From: Sporosarcina luteola
GTDB taxonomy: Bacteria; Bacillota; Bacilli; Bacillales_A; Planococcaceae
DNA: 64,000 nucleotides
Direction: 5' to 3'
Assembly: GCF_023715245.1 (NCBI RefSeq)
Contig: NZ_JAMBNV010000001.1
Span: 992,001-1,056,000 of the forward strand
Shown: positions 1-9,117 of the stretch, one piece after another
How the letters are laid out: every line of letters begins with the position of its first letter
Numbering within the stretch: the stretch's first letter is position 1
Notes under the pieces: generated by a model
Told to the model about the DNA's origin: nothing
Databases searched by the model: none
Seen by the model: the letters and a program-made list of their open reading frames with translations, nothing else
Translations under genes and position numbers: made by a program

Positions 1-2
1 AC

Positions 3-524
3 GAAAATTCAATCGGTATTACAACACGCATCAGAGAGCAATGTTCTGAATTCAAATCAGTTTTAAGGAAACATCAAGTGGGCGATAAGGTCGCCATATT
101 TAAAACGCACTCGAATGTACCGCTTAAAAGAGAAGACAAAAATGTGTACCTATTGTCATCAGGTGTCGGCCTGGCAACCTTCAGACCGATTGTCCTTGAT
201 TATTTCGCACGTGCGGACAATGTCAATCAAATTCATTCCCTCAACATCGACTCATCAAGAAACTACCTTTTCACAGATATTTTCGCATCCGCACCTGACA
301 AGAAGTTCACATCACAGTTCGTCGATAACCGTAAAGACTATTATGAAGAAGTGAAAAATCTTGCTGCAGACAAGGAAGGTCTCTTCTATGTTGTCGGCAG
401 CGACGAATTCCTTGTGCAGAACATTGAAGTACTGCGTGAGCAAGGCATTAACTCCGAACAGATTATGCTCGACAAGCGTGAAAAGCAACTGCCTGAGTTT
501 TTGTCAGTTGAATTGTCATTCTAA
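3..524 (+). CDS. Ferredoxin-NADP reductase-like flavoprotein, C-terminal part
   Basis: The frame is open from the first bases, so the gene begins upstream of the window and only about 173 C-terminal residues are present. A GVGLATFRP stretch resembles the glycine-rich NAD(P)-binding loop of the FNR/oxygenase-reductase fold, preceded by a YLLSSG strand, and VVGSDEFL near the end resembles the usual CGPxxM-type segment. This points to an FAD/NAD(P)H oxidoreductase of the ferredoxin reductase superfamily. The canonical Cys of the C-terminal motif is absent, so the subtype is open. The first in-frame ATG/GTG (position 78) lies inside conserved sequence and is not the real start. A terminator hairpin follows at 562. 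Confidence 0.6.
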   Translation, partial: ENSIGITTRIREQCSEFKSVLRKHQVGDKVAIFKTHSNVPLKREDKNVYLLSSGVGLATFRPIVLDYFARADNVNQIHSLNIDSSRNYLFTDIFASAPDKKFTSQFVDNRKDYYEEVKNLAADKEGLFYVVGSDEFLVQNIEVLREQGINSEQIMLDKREKQLPEFLSVELSF

Positions 525-561
525 GCGAGACAGTATGTCAATTGTATAGAATTTCATTATG

Positions 562-600
562 AAAGATCTCAGTTTCTTTAAAATGGGGTCTTTTATTTTT
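562..600 (+). terminator. Rho-independent terminator after the reductase gene
   Basis: AAAGATCTCA (562-571) pairs with TGGGGTCTTT (584-593), allowing G-U pairs, and is followed by a T-rich run. Confidence 0.65.
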
Positions 601-638
601 CGTCAGAAAGGGGTTACAACGATTCTGAATAAATCATA

Positions 639-667
639 TTGCCTAAAACATCGCATAATGGTACAAT
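639..667 (+). promoter_or_regulatory. SigA-type promoter of helD
   Basis: TTGCCT (639-644), a 17-base spacer and TACAAT (662-667) lie about 75 bases before the helD start codon. Confidence 0.55.
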
Positions 668-743
668 CAATTTCTGTCTCAAGTAAACCCTAACATCTCG
701 CCCGAAAAGCAGGACGCAAAATACGCAAAACGGAGGACTGTCC

Positions 744-2978
744 ATGCAGAAACATCCCGATTTTGAGTTTGAATTACAGCGCCTTGACTACACGAAGCAC
801 TACATGCAAAAGCTCCTTGAGGAGTCGATGCGCGGCGTGCAATCCTCTCAAGATGAAATCCGACATGCTATGGCCGACTTGGACTATTTGGATTCGAGTT
901 TGAGCTACATTAATATCCTAACGAATACACGATTTTTTGAAATGGCCCGCTCCCAAAAAGAAGGGCTCGAAGCGATTCAGCAGAAACCCTATTTCGCTCG
1001 AATCCATTTTAGGGCGGAAGGAGAGAAGGATGAATTCCTTTATATCGGCAAAACATCTGTCTTTCATCAGGAAACACAAGAACCGATCATCGTCGATTGG
1101 CGTTCGCCCGTCGCTAATGTTTACTATGATGGCAGACTGGGAGATTTGACGTATAAAGTGCGCGACGAAGAAATCAGCGGACATCTATATTCGAAGCGGC
1201 AGTACAAAATCGAAGAAGGAGAATTGCTGGATGTCCTTGATATTGATTTAACGACGAATGATGAATTGCTCCAGGAAGCTTTGTCGGGAAAAGCGGATGT
1301 CCGATTGACTGAAATCGTTTCGACAATCCAAGCGGAGCAAAACGAAATCATCCGCGCGAACCTGAAACAGCCAATCATCGTCCAAGGCGCTGCAGGCAGT
1401 GGAAAGACGACAATCGCCCTTCACCGGATCTCCTACTTCCTTTACACGATGGGCACCGATTTTCCGTCGGAGAAACTGATGATTTTGGCACCGAGCCGGC
1501 TGTTCATGGAATATATCGGAGACGTACTCCCAGAACTGGGTGTCGGACGTATTTGCCAAACAACTTTCGCCGAATACGTTCTGGACGCTACAGGTCTTAA
1601 GCTGAAACTAGCTGATCCGAATAAAAAGCTGGAGCTGTTGACAGCAGCTGATTCCGTGAATGAAGAACAACTTTTCATTGCACGGATGAAAGGGACGCTC
1701 CGTTACCGTGAGATTATGCAACGATATGTGGACAAGCTGGAACAGGAAACTGCGGCCCTTTTTGAAGATGTCTATATTGAAAAATACCGGATCATCCGGG
1801 GATCCCGCCTGAAGAAGCTGTTCCTGCAAGACTTCAACTATATGCCTCTTGAGAAAAGGATCGAACGTATCAAGCTCATTATGCAGACTGAAGTGAACCG
1901 GAAACGGAAGCAACTATATAAGCTCTTATCCGACAAGTATGAAGAAGCGCTTGATAAAGCGCTGTACGGCATCCGTGATGATGAGAAGCGGAGGGCGCGT
2001 ATTACAAGGGTCATGGATGAGCGTGACGAACGGCTTCCTTCTATTGAAAAGGAAGGTAAGAAGACAGTTTCCTCTTATATGAAGAGATTCAAGAAATTAA
2101 ATATTAAGAGTTTGTATAGGGATTGGCTGACGAATCCGCAATTACATAATGAACTGGCATGCCACTGGTCCGATTCGGAAAGGGATGCTTTTTTTGCCGC
2201 GCACGCTAGTGTTGCATGGGAAACGGAAGATTTGGCAGCCATTTATTTTCTTCACGCTAAGTTGAACGGCGTGGCGGATGAATGGAAAATGCGCGTCGTC
2301 TTCATCGACGAAGTGCAGGATTACAGCGAATTCCAGCTAGCTGCACTACAAGACGGACTGGAAACGGATATGTTCACGATGGTCGGGGACCTGGCACAAG
2401 GAATTCATAGCTACCGGGCGTTAACGTCATGGGAACCCGTTCGGGAAATGTTCCCGCGTGCCACGTATACCACCTTGCAAAAAAGCTACCGGACGACAGT
2501 CGAAATCATGCAACTGGCGAATAAAGTTCTTGCGCAGATGGACGAAAATCTACCACTTGTTGAACCGGTCGTCCGCCATGGCAGCGACCCGGAGTTTTAT
2601 AATCTTTCCGCACTCAATGCCTCCAAGGTGAATGAAATCTATGAAGCAATCCTCAGCAGGGGACACCGCTCAATTGCTTTGATTTGTAAAAGCAGAAAAG
2701 AGTCCGAGAAGATCTTCAAACAGCTTGAAAAGTCGGGCATGCCCGCCCAATTATTAGGCGAGAATTCCGATATCAACGGGGATTGTCTGTTAATTGTACC
2801 AAGCCATTTATCAAAAGGACTTGAGTTCGACGCAGTAATCATCGCCGCCTTCGATGAACCTTTTAGAGACCATCCAATCGATCGAAAGCTGTTATATGTA
2901 GCAATGACAAGGCCGATGCATGAGCTTCACTTGCTTTCCGACACGTTAATGCCATTGATTTCACCGAAAAACGCATAA
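744..2978 (+). CDS. helD: RNA polymerase-recycling helicase HelD
   Basis: This UvrD-like ATPase of 744 residues is close to the usual HelD length. HelD proteins bind RNA polymerase and use ATP to release stalled enzyme from nucleic acid. An N-terminal coiled-coil arm (about 1-80) precedes the split ATPase. Walker A GAAGSGKTT lies at 215-223, a DEVQD helicase motif II is present, and the C-terminal SKGLEFD and YVAMTRP motifs V and VI are intact. The ATG follows a CGGAGGA ribosome site. The TAA stop falls inside the first unit of a 20-bp tandem array, so the extreme 3' end of the gene is built from repeat sequence. Confidence 0.9.
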   Translation: MQKHPDFEFELQRLDYTKHYMQKLLEESMRGVQSSQDEIRHAMADLDYLDSSLSYINILTNTRFFEMARSQKEGLEAIQQKPYFARIHFRAEGEKDEFLYIGKTSVFHQETQEPIIVDWRSPVANVYYDGRLGDLTYKVRDEEISGHLYSKRQYKIEEGELLDVLDIDLTTNDELLQEALSGKADVRLTEIVSTIQAEQNEIIRANLKQPIIVQGAAGSGKTTIALHRISYFLYTMGTDFPSEKLMILAPSRLFMEYIGDVLPELGVGRICQTTFAEYVLDATGLKLKLADPNKKLELLTAADSVNEEQLFIARMKGTLRYREIMQRYVDKLEQETAALFEDVYIEKYRIIRGSRLKKLFLQDFNYMPLEKRIERIKLIMQTEVNRKRKQLYKLLSDKYEEALDKALYGIRDDEKRRARITRVMDERDERLPSIEKEGKKTVSSYMKRFKKLNIKSLYRDWLTNPQLHNELACHWSDSERDAFFAAHASVAWETEDLAAIYFLHAKLNGVADEWKMRVVFIDEVQDYSEFQLAALQDGLETDMFTMVGDLAQGIHSYRALTSWEPVREMFPRATYTTLQKSYRTTVEIMQLANKVLAQMDENLPLVEPVVRHGSDPEFYNLSALNASKVNEIYEAILSRGHRSIALICKSRKESEKIFKQLEKSGMPAQLLGENSDINGDCLLIVPSHLSKGLEFDAVIIAAFDEPFRDHPIDRKLLYVAMTRPMHELHLLSDTLMPLISPKNA

Positions 2979-3098
2979 AGTCGTGCAGAAACGCATAAAT
3001 CGTTAGAAAAACTCATAAATGAAGAAAATCACGCATAAAGCTTTCCAAAAACGCATAATTCGCTTCAAATGCTCATAAACGCTTAAATTTACTCATGA
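2971..3098 (+). repeat. Tandem array A: seven 20-bp units
   Basis: The core C(G/T)CATAAA recurs at 2972, 2992, 3012, 3032, 3052 and 3072, with a degenerate CTCATGAA at 3092: exact 20-base spacing. Short A-tracts precede most cores and are phased with them. The first unit supplies the helD stop codon. The remaining 3099-3284 holds only AT-rich sequence, a TTGCTTTTT/AAAAAAGCAA hairpin near 3164-3190 and the next ribosome site; no gene is seen there. Confidence 0.85.
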
Positions 3099-3284
3099 AA
3101 ATTAATTTCTGTGAAACAGTCGAAACTCTAAGAGCCAAAATGTATCTCACGCAGACGTCTTATTGCTTTTTCTTTTTGAAAAAAGCAAAAAGAGAATAGA
3201 ACGGAAATTAGACAAGGAGAATTGGATAAGATCAAGATAGAATGATATAGGGCAAGATTCAAATGCCAAAAAGGGGATATATAA

Positions 3285-4115
3285 ATGGGCAGTAATTTTG
3301 GTAAATATGATATACCGCCTACACTTCATAGATTAATTGACTTACAAAATGTTCTTGCGGACAACGAACAATTTTACCTTGGACTTAATTTTTACCTTTC
3401 TCTTGAGGACTTCAGATATTTTAATACACCATGTGATGTGGTCGTATTTGGGAATATTGGAATGGACGGTATACATTATGGATTTCTTACTGACTATAGT
3501 TCTGTAACTGATCTTGAGGTAGCCCCTATTGTTTGTGTAAGTCCAATGGATTTAGACCGTCCAACTCGTATAGTCGCAAAGAATCTGTGTGAATTTTTAA
3601 GAGTTAATTTAACTGACGGTGAACTGTTTTATAATCATTTTGAAAGTGAAGAGAAGTATTTAGATGCTAAAAATCAATGGATTACAGAGGCTGCAAACTC
3701 TCCATATCAACCGTCTGAAAATGAAAAATTGGTCCGAGAGAGAGTCGCGAATTTTTTGATGGAGAATATCAAGATGCCTATTATTAACAATCCGTATCAC
3801 TACGTTCAACACGTAGAAAAGGACCGGCAAAGAAATGTGGCTATTCAAACACAAGATAGACTAGGTGTTACTACTCCACTCCCTCAGGGAGAAAAACACG
3901 TATTATTTCCGATTACCAAGGATATAGATCCAGATTTGATATTGTTGCAGGAATACCTCTGCTCCTCACCAGTTGCTTCACGACTTGCATTATTTAGAGA
4001 TATTCAGCTCAGTTATACTTTTCAAGACAACCAAGAACTGTACAAAATAGTGGCTGACGCAATGGTCAGTATGGAACTGATCGATGAAGCCACCCGATTA
4101 TCCGAAATAATTTAA
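3285..4115 (+). CDS. SUKH/SMI1-KNR4-like protein of unknown function
   Basis: The product has 276 residues with no signal peptide or membrane segment, so it is cytoplasmic. Residues about 50-110 (VVVFGNIGMDGIHYGFLTD, then a short strand with APIVCVSP and a helix) resemble the SMI1/KNR4 (SUKH) fold, common among toxin immunity proteins and regulators. The rest is unrecognised. The ATG follows an AAAAAGGGG site. It stands alone between a tandem array and a terminator hairpin, and its base composition is more AT-rich than helD, which fits acquired DNA. No polymorphic toxin is adjacent, so an immunity role is only a possibility. Confidence 0.55.
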   Translation: MGSNFGKYDIPPTLHRLIDLQNVLADNEQFYLGLNFYLSLEDFRYFNTPCDVVVFGNIGMDGIHYGFLTDYSSVTDLEVAPIVCVSPMDLDRPTRIVAKNLCEFLRVNLTDGELFYNHFESEEKYLDAKNQWITEAANSPYQPSENEKLVRERVANFLMENIKMPIINNPYHYVQHVEKDRQRNVAIQTQDRLGVTTPLPQGEKHVLFPITKDIDPDLILLQEYLCSSPVASRLALFRDIQLSYTFQDNQELYKIVADAMVSMELIDEATRLSEII

Positions 4116-4130
4116 ATTATAGCCGTAGTA

Positions 4131-4197
4131 AAGGTGCTGTGCAGAAACTTTTCACGATTGTTTAGCAATCATGATTGTTTGACGCCAGCGCCTTTTT
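4131..4197 (+). terminator. Terminator-like hairpin after the SUKH-like gene
   Basis: AAGGTGCTG (4131-4139) pairs with CAGCGCCTT (4186-4194, one G-U-type pair) followed by T's. The 46-base loop holds a second small hairpin, GATTG/CAATC. Confidence 0.5.
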
Positions 4198-4307
4198 AGA
4201 AGTGTTAGATTCAGGTTGCCTATAGGAGAATTGAATTTACTCATTGGATTTCCAAACTTAAGAGAGGTGGGCTTCGTTTACTAAGTAGGGAAAGGAGTGA
4301 AGCTAAT

Positions 4308-4823
4308 TTGGATCGAGAAGATCTGGCGGAAATTATGGTTCGCCATACAGAATATTTGCTCCGAATCGCGTATGGCTATGTAAAGGATCTCCATGCAGCA
4401 GAAGGTATTGTACAAGAGGTGTTCATCAAGTTTTGCGGCAATAAAGGCAAGTATGAGGAACGTGGCGAGCTAAAAGCCTATTTGGCTAAAATGACAGTTA
4501 ATAAAAGCAAGGATTATTTGAGGAGTTGGAACTACCGAAAAGTTCAGTTGAAGACCTCGTTATTGCCTCACGAAGGCAAGCGAAATACAGATGGATTGGT
4601 GAAGAAAGATGAGCAAGAACTAATAGGAGAGGCAATTCTTAGACTCCCATTAAAACAGCGGGAAGTGCTTGTACATTTTTATTTTACTGAAATGACCCTC
4701 GCCGAAATCGCAGACGTCATTTCAATCCCAGTAAGTACAGTGAAGACAAGGCTTACACGAGGCAGAGAGCTTTTGAGGAATCAGTTGCAAGGAATCGAAT
4801 GGGAGGTGCTCAATCATGAATAA
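4308..4823 (+). CDS. ECF-type RNA polymerase sigma factor
   Basis: This 171-residue sigma factor has two domains: region 2 at about 8-80 (YVKDLHAAEGIVQEVFIKF, core-binding and -10 recognition) and region 4 at about 105-162 (LPLKQREVLVHFYF, then a helix-turn-helix ending STVKTRLTRGRELL). The start is TTG at 4308 behind AAAGGAGTG. The gene overlaps the next by 8 bases, where the partner has a membrane helix, the usual sigma/anti-sigma arrangement. It presumably responds to an envelope signal, but which ECF group it belongs to and its target promoters cannot be told from the sequence. Confidence 0.85.
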   Translation: MDREDLAEIMVRHTEYLLRIAYGYVKDLHAAEGIVQEVFIKFCGNKGKYEERGELKAYLAKMTVNKSKDYLRSWNYRKVQLKTSLLPHEGKRNTDGLVKKDEQELIGEAILRLPLKQREVLVHFYFTEMTLAEIADVISIPVSTVKTRLTRGRELLRNQLQGIEWEVLNHE

Positions 4824-5922
4824 ATTTTTGCCTCCGGAATTGAAAGACCTGTCGGACAGTAAGAAGCGCGTCATGGAGAATGTGACGGAGACGCTTGAAA
4901 CGGGACCGGCGAAAAGAAAATTGAAATGGCAATATGCCGCCATGACAGCCGCCGTCTTGGCAAGCGCTATGTTTTTCGTCTTTCAAGTGACGATGAACAA
5001 AGAAGAGGGAAAGCCCACCACTGACACAGAGGTACCGCAAATTAAGGGAGAAGAACCAGTGGATTCCGTAGAGTCCCCCGAGGATGAAGGAAAACCTATA
5101 GATGATGGGGAAGTGGTGCTTGAACTGTCCAAGCCGACCTTCACAAATGAAGAAGGCGTATTCATTGTTAATGGGATAACAGTAAAGGATACGCAAGAGG
5201 ACGTCATAAATCAATTGGGCGAATCATACACGTTGGTCGATAATTTGGATGCGCCAGGAGCCGACATGGCAATGAATTATGACAATCGTATAATGGTCTT
5301 TTTCTATAAAGACAAGGTAGAATCGATTCTCGTCCTGGATATGGATGAAGAGCATGCACGCCAAATCTATATGGATACAGCTGAGATCAAGTTCATGTCG
5401 GACACAACACGATACATCTATTCGGCGGAAACTGCCCATATAATCAAAATGGAATATACGCCTGATCGTCATCTGAACGTCTGGTTCAAACTAAATGACG
5501 ATCCCAATTTAGGTTCGAATCCCGGCTTTACATTGGAGCAAGTTGGAGAAAATAGCTATCACATTGCGTTAGACCATTCACAGCCAATCGTGTCGATTGC
5601 AAAAGAAAACCTTTATTTACACGGAATCACACTTGGCGATCCGGAATCAAAAGTCATCACATATTTTGGTGATGCGGATACGAGGATTGAGAAAGATGAT
5701 GGAGTAACAATTTTATCGTACGGAGATGAACTGGAGTTTATATTTAGGGAAGGAAAGCTTGAATTAATGAGCTACCTTAAGGTGGATGAACAATACTTAA
5801 ATCAAGTATTCGTAGACTTTGAGGGAGTCGACCTTTATTCTGCAGAAACTTCCCAAAGGATCAGCACTGAGCATTCAGCAGAAGGAGACCTCATCGTCAC
5901 TCTCCATTACTCTGAAGAATAA
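4816..5922 (+). CDS. Membrane-anchored partner (probable anti-sigma) of the ECF sigma factor
   Basis: The product has 368 residues: a short cytoplasmic N-terminus (1-38), one membrane helix (about 39-58), an acidic linker (60-105) and an extracellular part. The outer part has two related segments, near 118-140 (NGITVKDTQEDVINQLG) and near 268-285 (HGITLGDPESKVITYFG), like tandem copies of the GIxxGDxxxxVxxxxG module found in Bacillus DUF4309-type lipoproteins. Translational overlap with the sigma gene implies a stoichiometric partner. The cytoplasmic part is too short for a classic ZAS domain and lacks the HxxxCxxC zinc motif, so the anti-sigma role is inferred from context. Confidence 0.65.
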   Translation: MNKFLPPELKDLSDSKKRVMENVTETLETGPAKRKLKWQYAAMTAAVLASAMFFVFQVTMNKEEGKPTTDTEVPQIKGEEPVDSVESPEDEGKPIDDGEVVLELSKPTFTNEEGVFIVNGITVKDTQEDVINQLGESYTLVDNLDAPGADMAMNYDNRIMVFFYKDKVESILVLDMDEEHARQIYMDTAEIKFMSDTTRYIYSAETAHIIKMEYTPDRHLNVWFKLNDDPNLGSNPGFTLEQVGENSYHIALDHSQPIVSIAKENLYLHGITLGDPESKVITYFGDADTRIEKDDGVTILSYGDELEFIFREGKLELMSYLKVDEQYLNQVFVDFEGVDLYSAETSQRISTEHSAEGDLIVTLHYSEE

Positions 5923-5935
5923 TTGAATAGTTCGT

Positions 5936-5972
5936 AAACGGAGCGCTCCAGTTAGGGTCGCTTCGTTTTTTA
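5936..5972 (+). terminator. Terminator of the sigma/anti-sigma operon
   Basis: AAACGGAGCG (5936-5945) pairs with CGCTTCGTTT (5959-5968), running into T's. Confidence 0.7.
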
Positions 5973-6035
5973 TTGCATGAAAAGGAAGGGGTTCCCACCG
6001 TTTTGTGGAATAGATAGGAGAGTAGGGGTGAACTG

Positions 6036-6209
6036 ATGATGGGCAAACATTCTAGTATTAGTATTATTATTGGTCTTTTCCTTGTGTTTACAGCAGATTG
6101 TTCGTCAAGTGCTGATTGGAATTCATCATTTGTTGTATGGAATGGCGATAACCTGAATGATTTCGGATGAGAATTTGAAAAAGGGATGGAAAATTGGAGG
6201 AATAACTAA
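6036..6209 (+). pseudogene. Decayed small lipoprotein-like gene
   Basis: ATG at 6036 follows a GGAG/GGGGTG site and encodes a hydrophobic leader ending FTADCSSSADW, like a lipoprotein signal with a spoiled lipobox (Asp before Cys). The frame meets TGA at 6168-6170 after 44 codons and then continues in frame as EFEKGMENWRNN to TAA at 6209. The most economical reading is a truncated, nonsense-mutated lipoprotein gene. It could also be a real 44-residue peptide. No conserved partner is seen. Confidence 0.4.
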
Positions 6210-6280
6210 GGCAATTGTTATTTGACCATATGTTAGTATAGAAAAACATTTTATTCCGGAATAAAGTTAGGGGGAGTTAT

Positions 6281-6814
6281 TTGAAAAAGAAAATTTTGTT
6301 CATATCAATTGGTCTAATCATTTTCATATCAGTTATTTGGATATCCATTCATATTGTTAGCAGTGGCAAGTTCACAAAATGGAGTCATACAACTGCTTTA
6401 GAAGATCATTTTAAAAATGGAGAAGCGATGTATTTGAGCTATAACTTTTCATGGAAAGGGATAGGTCGACCAACACTTAAACAGATAGAATTTATAAAGA
6501 AGGATGGAACATCCATAACGCAAGATAGGGATGGTTTTCAGATACAGCCATATATAGAAATATCACCAGATGGTAATTTGATTGGGGCAATGGATGAAAA
6601 AACGGCTAAGAATGAAGGGCTAATTAACAATTTACTTCCATTTGAGGATTTCGAAGTGGATGGAGACTTTCGTGTAGTACTAAAAGTGAGATTTCAGGGG
6701 ATTAATACGGACGATGATATTAGTATGATGAAGATAACATATAAAAAGTATGGTGTAACCCAACACCAAAACATTTCATTTGATGACGGAATTCTCATGG
6801 AGAAGCCCAATTAG
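6281..6814 (+). CDS. Membrane-anchored protein of unknown function
   Basis: The product has 177 residues, an N-terminal membrane helix (about 4-25) that is probably an uncleaved signal anchor, and an extracytoplasmic beta-rich domain. No family was recognised. The start is TTG at 6281, 6 bases after GGGGGAG. The region is AT-rich and lies next to a decayed lipoprotein gene, in keeping with an accessory patch. It precedes the oxidoreductase/ECF41 pair but is separated from it by a likely separate promoter, so a shared role is not indicated. Confidence 0.6.
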   Translation: MKKKILFISIGLIIFISVIWISIHIVSSGKFTKWSHTTALEDHFKNGEAMYLSYNFSWKGIGRPTLKQIEFIKKDGTSITQDRDGFQIQPYIEISPDGNLIGAMDEKTAKNEGLINNLLPFEDFEVDGDFRVVLKVRFQGINTDDDISMMKITYKKYGVTQHQNISFDDGILMEKPN

Positions 6815-6856
6815 GGATTTTCATCTCCTTTAACTTAAGGGCGCGATCATATTAGC

Positions 6857-6883
6857 TGTCACAAAACCCTTTCCTCATTCGTT
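6857..6883 (+). promoter_or_regulatory. Candidate ECF41-dependent promoter
   Basis: TGTCACA (6857-6863), a 16-base spacer and CGTT (6880-6883) match the motif I recall for ECF41 sigma factors (TGTCACA near -35, CGTC/CGTT near -10). It sits just upstream of the operon that contains an ECF41 gene, so autoregulation is likely. Confidence 0.55.
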
Positions 6884-6916
6884 TTGATTGCAAAACAAAT
6901 GTGGGAGGGGTTTTTT

Positions 6917-8215
6917 ATGTTTACCTATGATGTTGCGGTCGTTGGTGGCGGATTGGCTGGGTTGACAGCAGCTAATTTTCTGGCGAGGGAAGGAAAAAAG
7001 GTCGTTGTTTTGGAAAAATCGAAACGTCTAGGTGGAAGAGCGATTACAAATGAAAAAAATGGGGTTCTTTTGAACTTGGGACCGCATGGATTGTATATGT
7101 CAGGGGATGCTGCAAATATTTTAACTGAACTTGGACTATCTCTTCCAGGTGGGAATGCTACGAAAGGTGTTCATATTCACGGCATTTTAAATCATGAAGT
7201 TCATGTCATTCCAACAGATTTTCCATCAATCATGTCATCATCACTTCTTTCGTGGAAAGCCAAGTTCATACTCGGTAAATTAATGGGTAAGATTATGAGA
7301 TTAACTATTTATTCCATTCCGGAAGTTAGCCTAAAGGAGTGGGTGGATTCAGAAATACCCGATCCAATGGTGAGGCGTCTATTTTACTCAATTTGTCGAT
7401 TGACTTCCTATACGAATGCCCCGACTTTACAGCTGGCAAAGCCTGTTTTAAAGCAGGTGAAGCGTTCATTACATGCGGGTGTCTTATATGTTGATGAAGG
7501 TTGGGATACAATTGTTCAAAGCCTTAAGAAGCAGGCAGAAGCACTGGGAGCTGAAATTGTATCCAATAAAAATGTTATAAATATTGAACATCATGAGCAA
7601 TATCAAATCATACAATGCTCAGATGGTACGGTCATTCATGTGCCTAATTGTATCATTGCAGCCCCGCCGAAAGAGGCAATGAATATGTTGAATGGTGCAG
7701 AATATACTTCTTTACGTTTGTGGAATGAACAAGCAATTCCTGTTACGGCATGCTGTTTAGATATCGGAATTAATAAGTTACCTAACCCAAAACATCAATT
7801 TGCGATAGGACTCGACCAAGCTTTGTTTTTTACGAACCAATCAAGAGCTGCAAAATTAAGTGAAGACGGGACATTGGTAGTAAGCATAGCTAAATATCAT
7901 GATCCAATGGAAGAAATAAACGTAAACGCAGATAAGCAACAATTAGAATCAGTAATGGATTTGCTTCATCCTGGATGGCAAAAAGAAGTCGTCGTACAAC
8001 AGTTTTTGCCGAAACTAACGGTATCGCATGATTTTCCACATGTAAAGCGAAGAGGAAATCCCGGTCCAAGCATACCGGAAATGAAAGGAATCTATATAGC
8101 AGGAGAATGGGCGGGCCATGAAGAAGTATTAGCTGACGCTGCTGTTGCGAGTGGGAAGCGTGCTGCGCTAGAAATTTTACATGTAAAAGAAACGGTTTTA
8201 GCAAAGGAAGGATAA
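6917..8215 (+). CDS. FAD-dependent amine oxidase/phytoene desaturase-like oxidoreductase
   Basis: The product has 432 residues. The N-terminal dinucleotide-binding motif [19 protein letters not shown] (about 8-27) and the following [10 protein letters not shown] are typical of the amine oxidase/phytoene dehydrogenase flavoproteins, and the C-terminal [23 protein letters not shown] is the second FAD contact. Cytosolic; the substrate is unknown. The ATG at 6917 is chosen because GGGAGGGG precedes it by 6 bases; a longer in-frame reading from 6884 would translate through that ribosome site. Only 5 bases separate it from the ECF41 sigma gene, and oxidoreductases are common ECF41 partners, so it is probably a member of that regulon. 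Confidence 0.8.
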   Translation: MFTYDVAVVGGGLAGLTAANFLAREGKKVVVLEKSKRLGGRAITNEKNGVLLNLGPHGLYMSGDAANILTELGLSLPGGNATKGVHIHGILNHEVHVIPTDFPSIMSSSLLSWKAKFILGKLMGKIMRLTIYSIPEVSLKEWVDSEIPDPMVRRLFYSICRLTSYTNAPTLQLAKPVLKQVKRSLHAGVLYVDEGWDTIVQSLKKQAEALGAEIVSNKNVINIEHHEQYQIIQCSDGTVIHVPNCIIAAPPKEAMNMLNGAEYTSLRLWNEQAIPVTACCLDIGINKLPNPKHQFAIGLDQALFFTNQSRAAKLSEDGTLVVSIAKYHDPMEEINVNADKQQLESVMDLLHPGWQKEVVVQQFLPKLTVSHDFPHVKRRGNPGPSIPEMKGIYIAGEWAGHEEVLADAAVASGKRAALEILHVKETVLAKEG

Positions 8216-8220
8216 TCGTT

Positions 8221-9117
8221 TTGGAGACTGAACAATTGTATCAGACGTATAAACCTTTGTTATTTTCCATCGCCTACCGAATGACGGGAAGTATTGCAGA
8301 TGCAGAAGACCTTGTACAAGAGGCGTTTATAACGTATAACCGTGTAAGTAGTGAAAAAGTCATAGAAAACGAGAAAGCGTATTTATGTAAGATTGTGATG
8401 AATAGCTCCATAGACAAATTGCGATCAGCTGCAAGTAAGCGCGAAGTTTATGTTGGAGAGTGGCTGCCGGAACCATTGGTAGATGCAGGAAATGACCCTG
8501 CACTTACTTATTTGATGAAGGAATCTATCTCGACCGCTTATCTCCTGCTTTTGCAACAGTTAACTGAAGATGAACGAGCTGTTTACCTATTACGAGAAGT
8601 TTTTCTGTATAGCTATGAAGAAATTGCGACTATTATTGATAAGTCATCTGCCAATTGCAGGCAGATTTTTCACAGAGCCAAAAAAAGCATGAATAATCGA
8701 CCGAAAGCTTCTGCACTGGATTTTCAATCAATGAAAAGCAATGTAGAACAATTTACGGTAGCACTTCAAAAAGGGAATATCCCTAAAATGCTAGAGTTAT
8801 TGAAGGCAGATTCTGTATTTATTTCTGACGGAGGCGGCAAAGTAAAAGCTGCGCTAAATCCAATCTATACATCAGAGCGTATTGTCTTATTGTTTATAAG
8901 CATTATGAAAAAGCTGCCTGAAAACTCAAGAATGGAATTCGAAGTTGTAAATGGCTATCCAGGCGTTGTCGTGTCAATTAATGACTCTGTTGCTTATGTC
9001 GTCTCGATGGAATTCCAAGACGATAAAATTTCACGTATTTTTATGATGGCTAATCCGGATAAATTGGAGCACTTGCAAAAAAAAACGGAAGTGAATAAAA
9101 AGACGGTTGAAGAATAG
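8221..9117 (+). CDS. ECF41-group (SigJ-like) sigma factor with C-terminal regulatory domain
   Basis: The product has 298 residues. Region 2 (about 5-72) and region 4 (about 105-158) are followed by a SnoaL-like extension. The three hallmarks of ECF41 are all present: WLPEP in the linker (81-85), DGGGK (203-207) and NPDKL (279-283). In this group the extension replaces a separate anti-sigma factor and both represses and supports activity. Start is TTG at 8221 behind AAGGAAGG. It is cotranscribed with the FAD oxidoreductase upstream, and a TGTCACA-N16-CGTT motif before that gene suggests autoregulation. The last codons form one arm of the terminator. Confidence 0.9.
   Translation: METEQLYQTYKPLLFSIAYRMTGSIADAEDLVQEAFITYNRVSSEKVIENEKAYLCKIVMNSSIDKLRSAASKREVYVGEWLPEPLVDAGNDPALTYLMKESISTAYLLLLQQLTEDERAVYLLREVFLYSYEEIATIIDKSSANCRQIFHRAKKSMNNRPKASALDFQSMKSNVEQFTVALQKGNIPKMLELLKADSVFISDGGGKVKAALNPIYTSERIVLLFISIMKKLPENSRMEFEVVNGYPGVVVSINDSVAYVVSMEFQDDKISRIFMMANPDKLEHLQKKTEVNKKTVEE

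Noticed and set aside
115..549. Overlapping short frames inside the reductase gene
   Set aside because: Shadows of the real frame, with unnatural composition.
3285..4115. SUKH-like protein as immunity gene of a contact-dependent toxin
   Set aside because: No toxin, secretion or repeat-rich polymorphic gene is adjacent; only the fold resemblance supports it.
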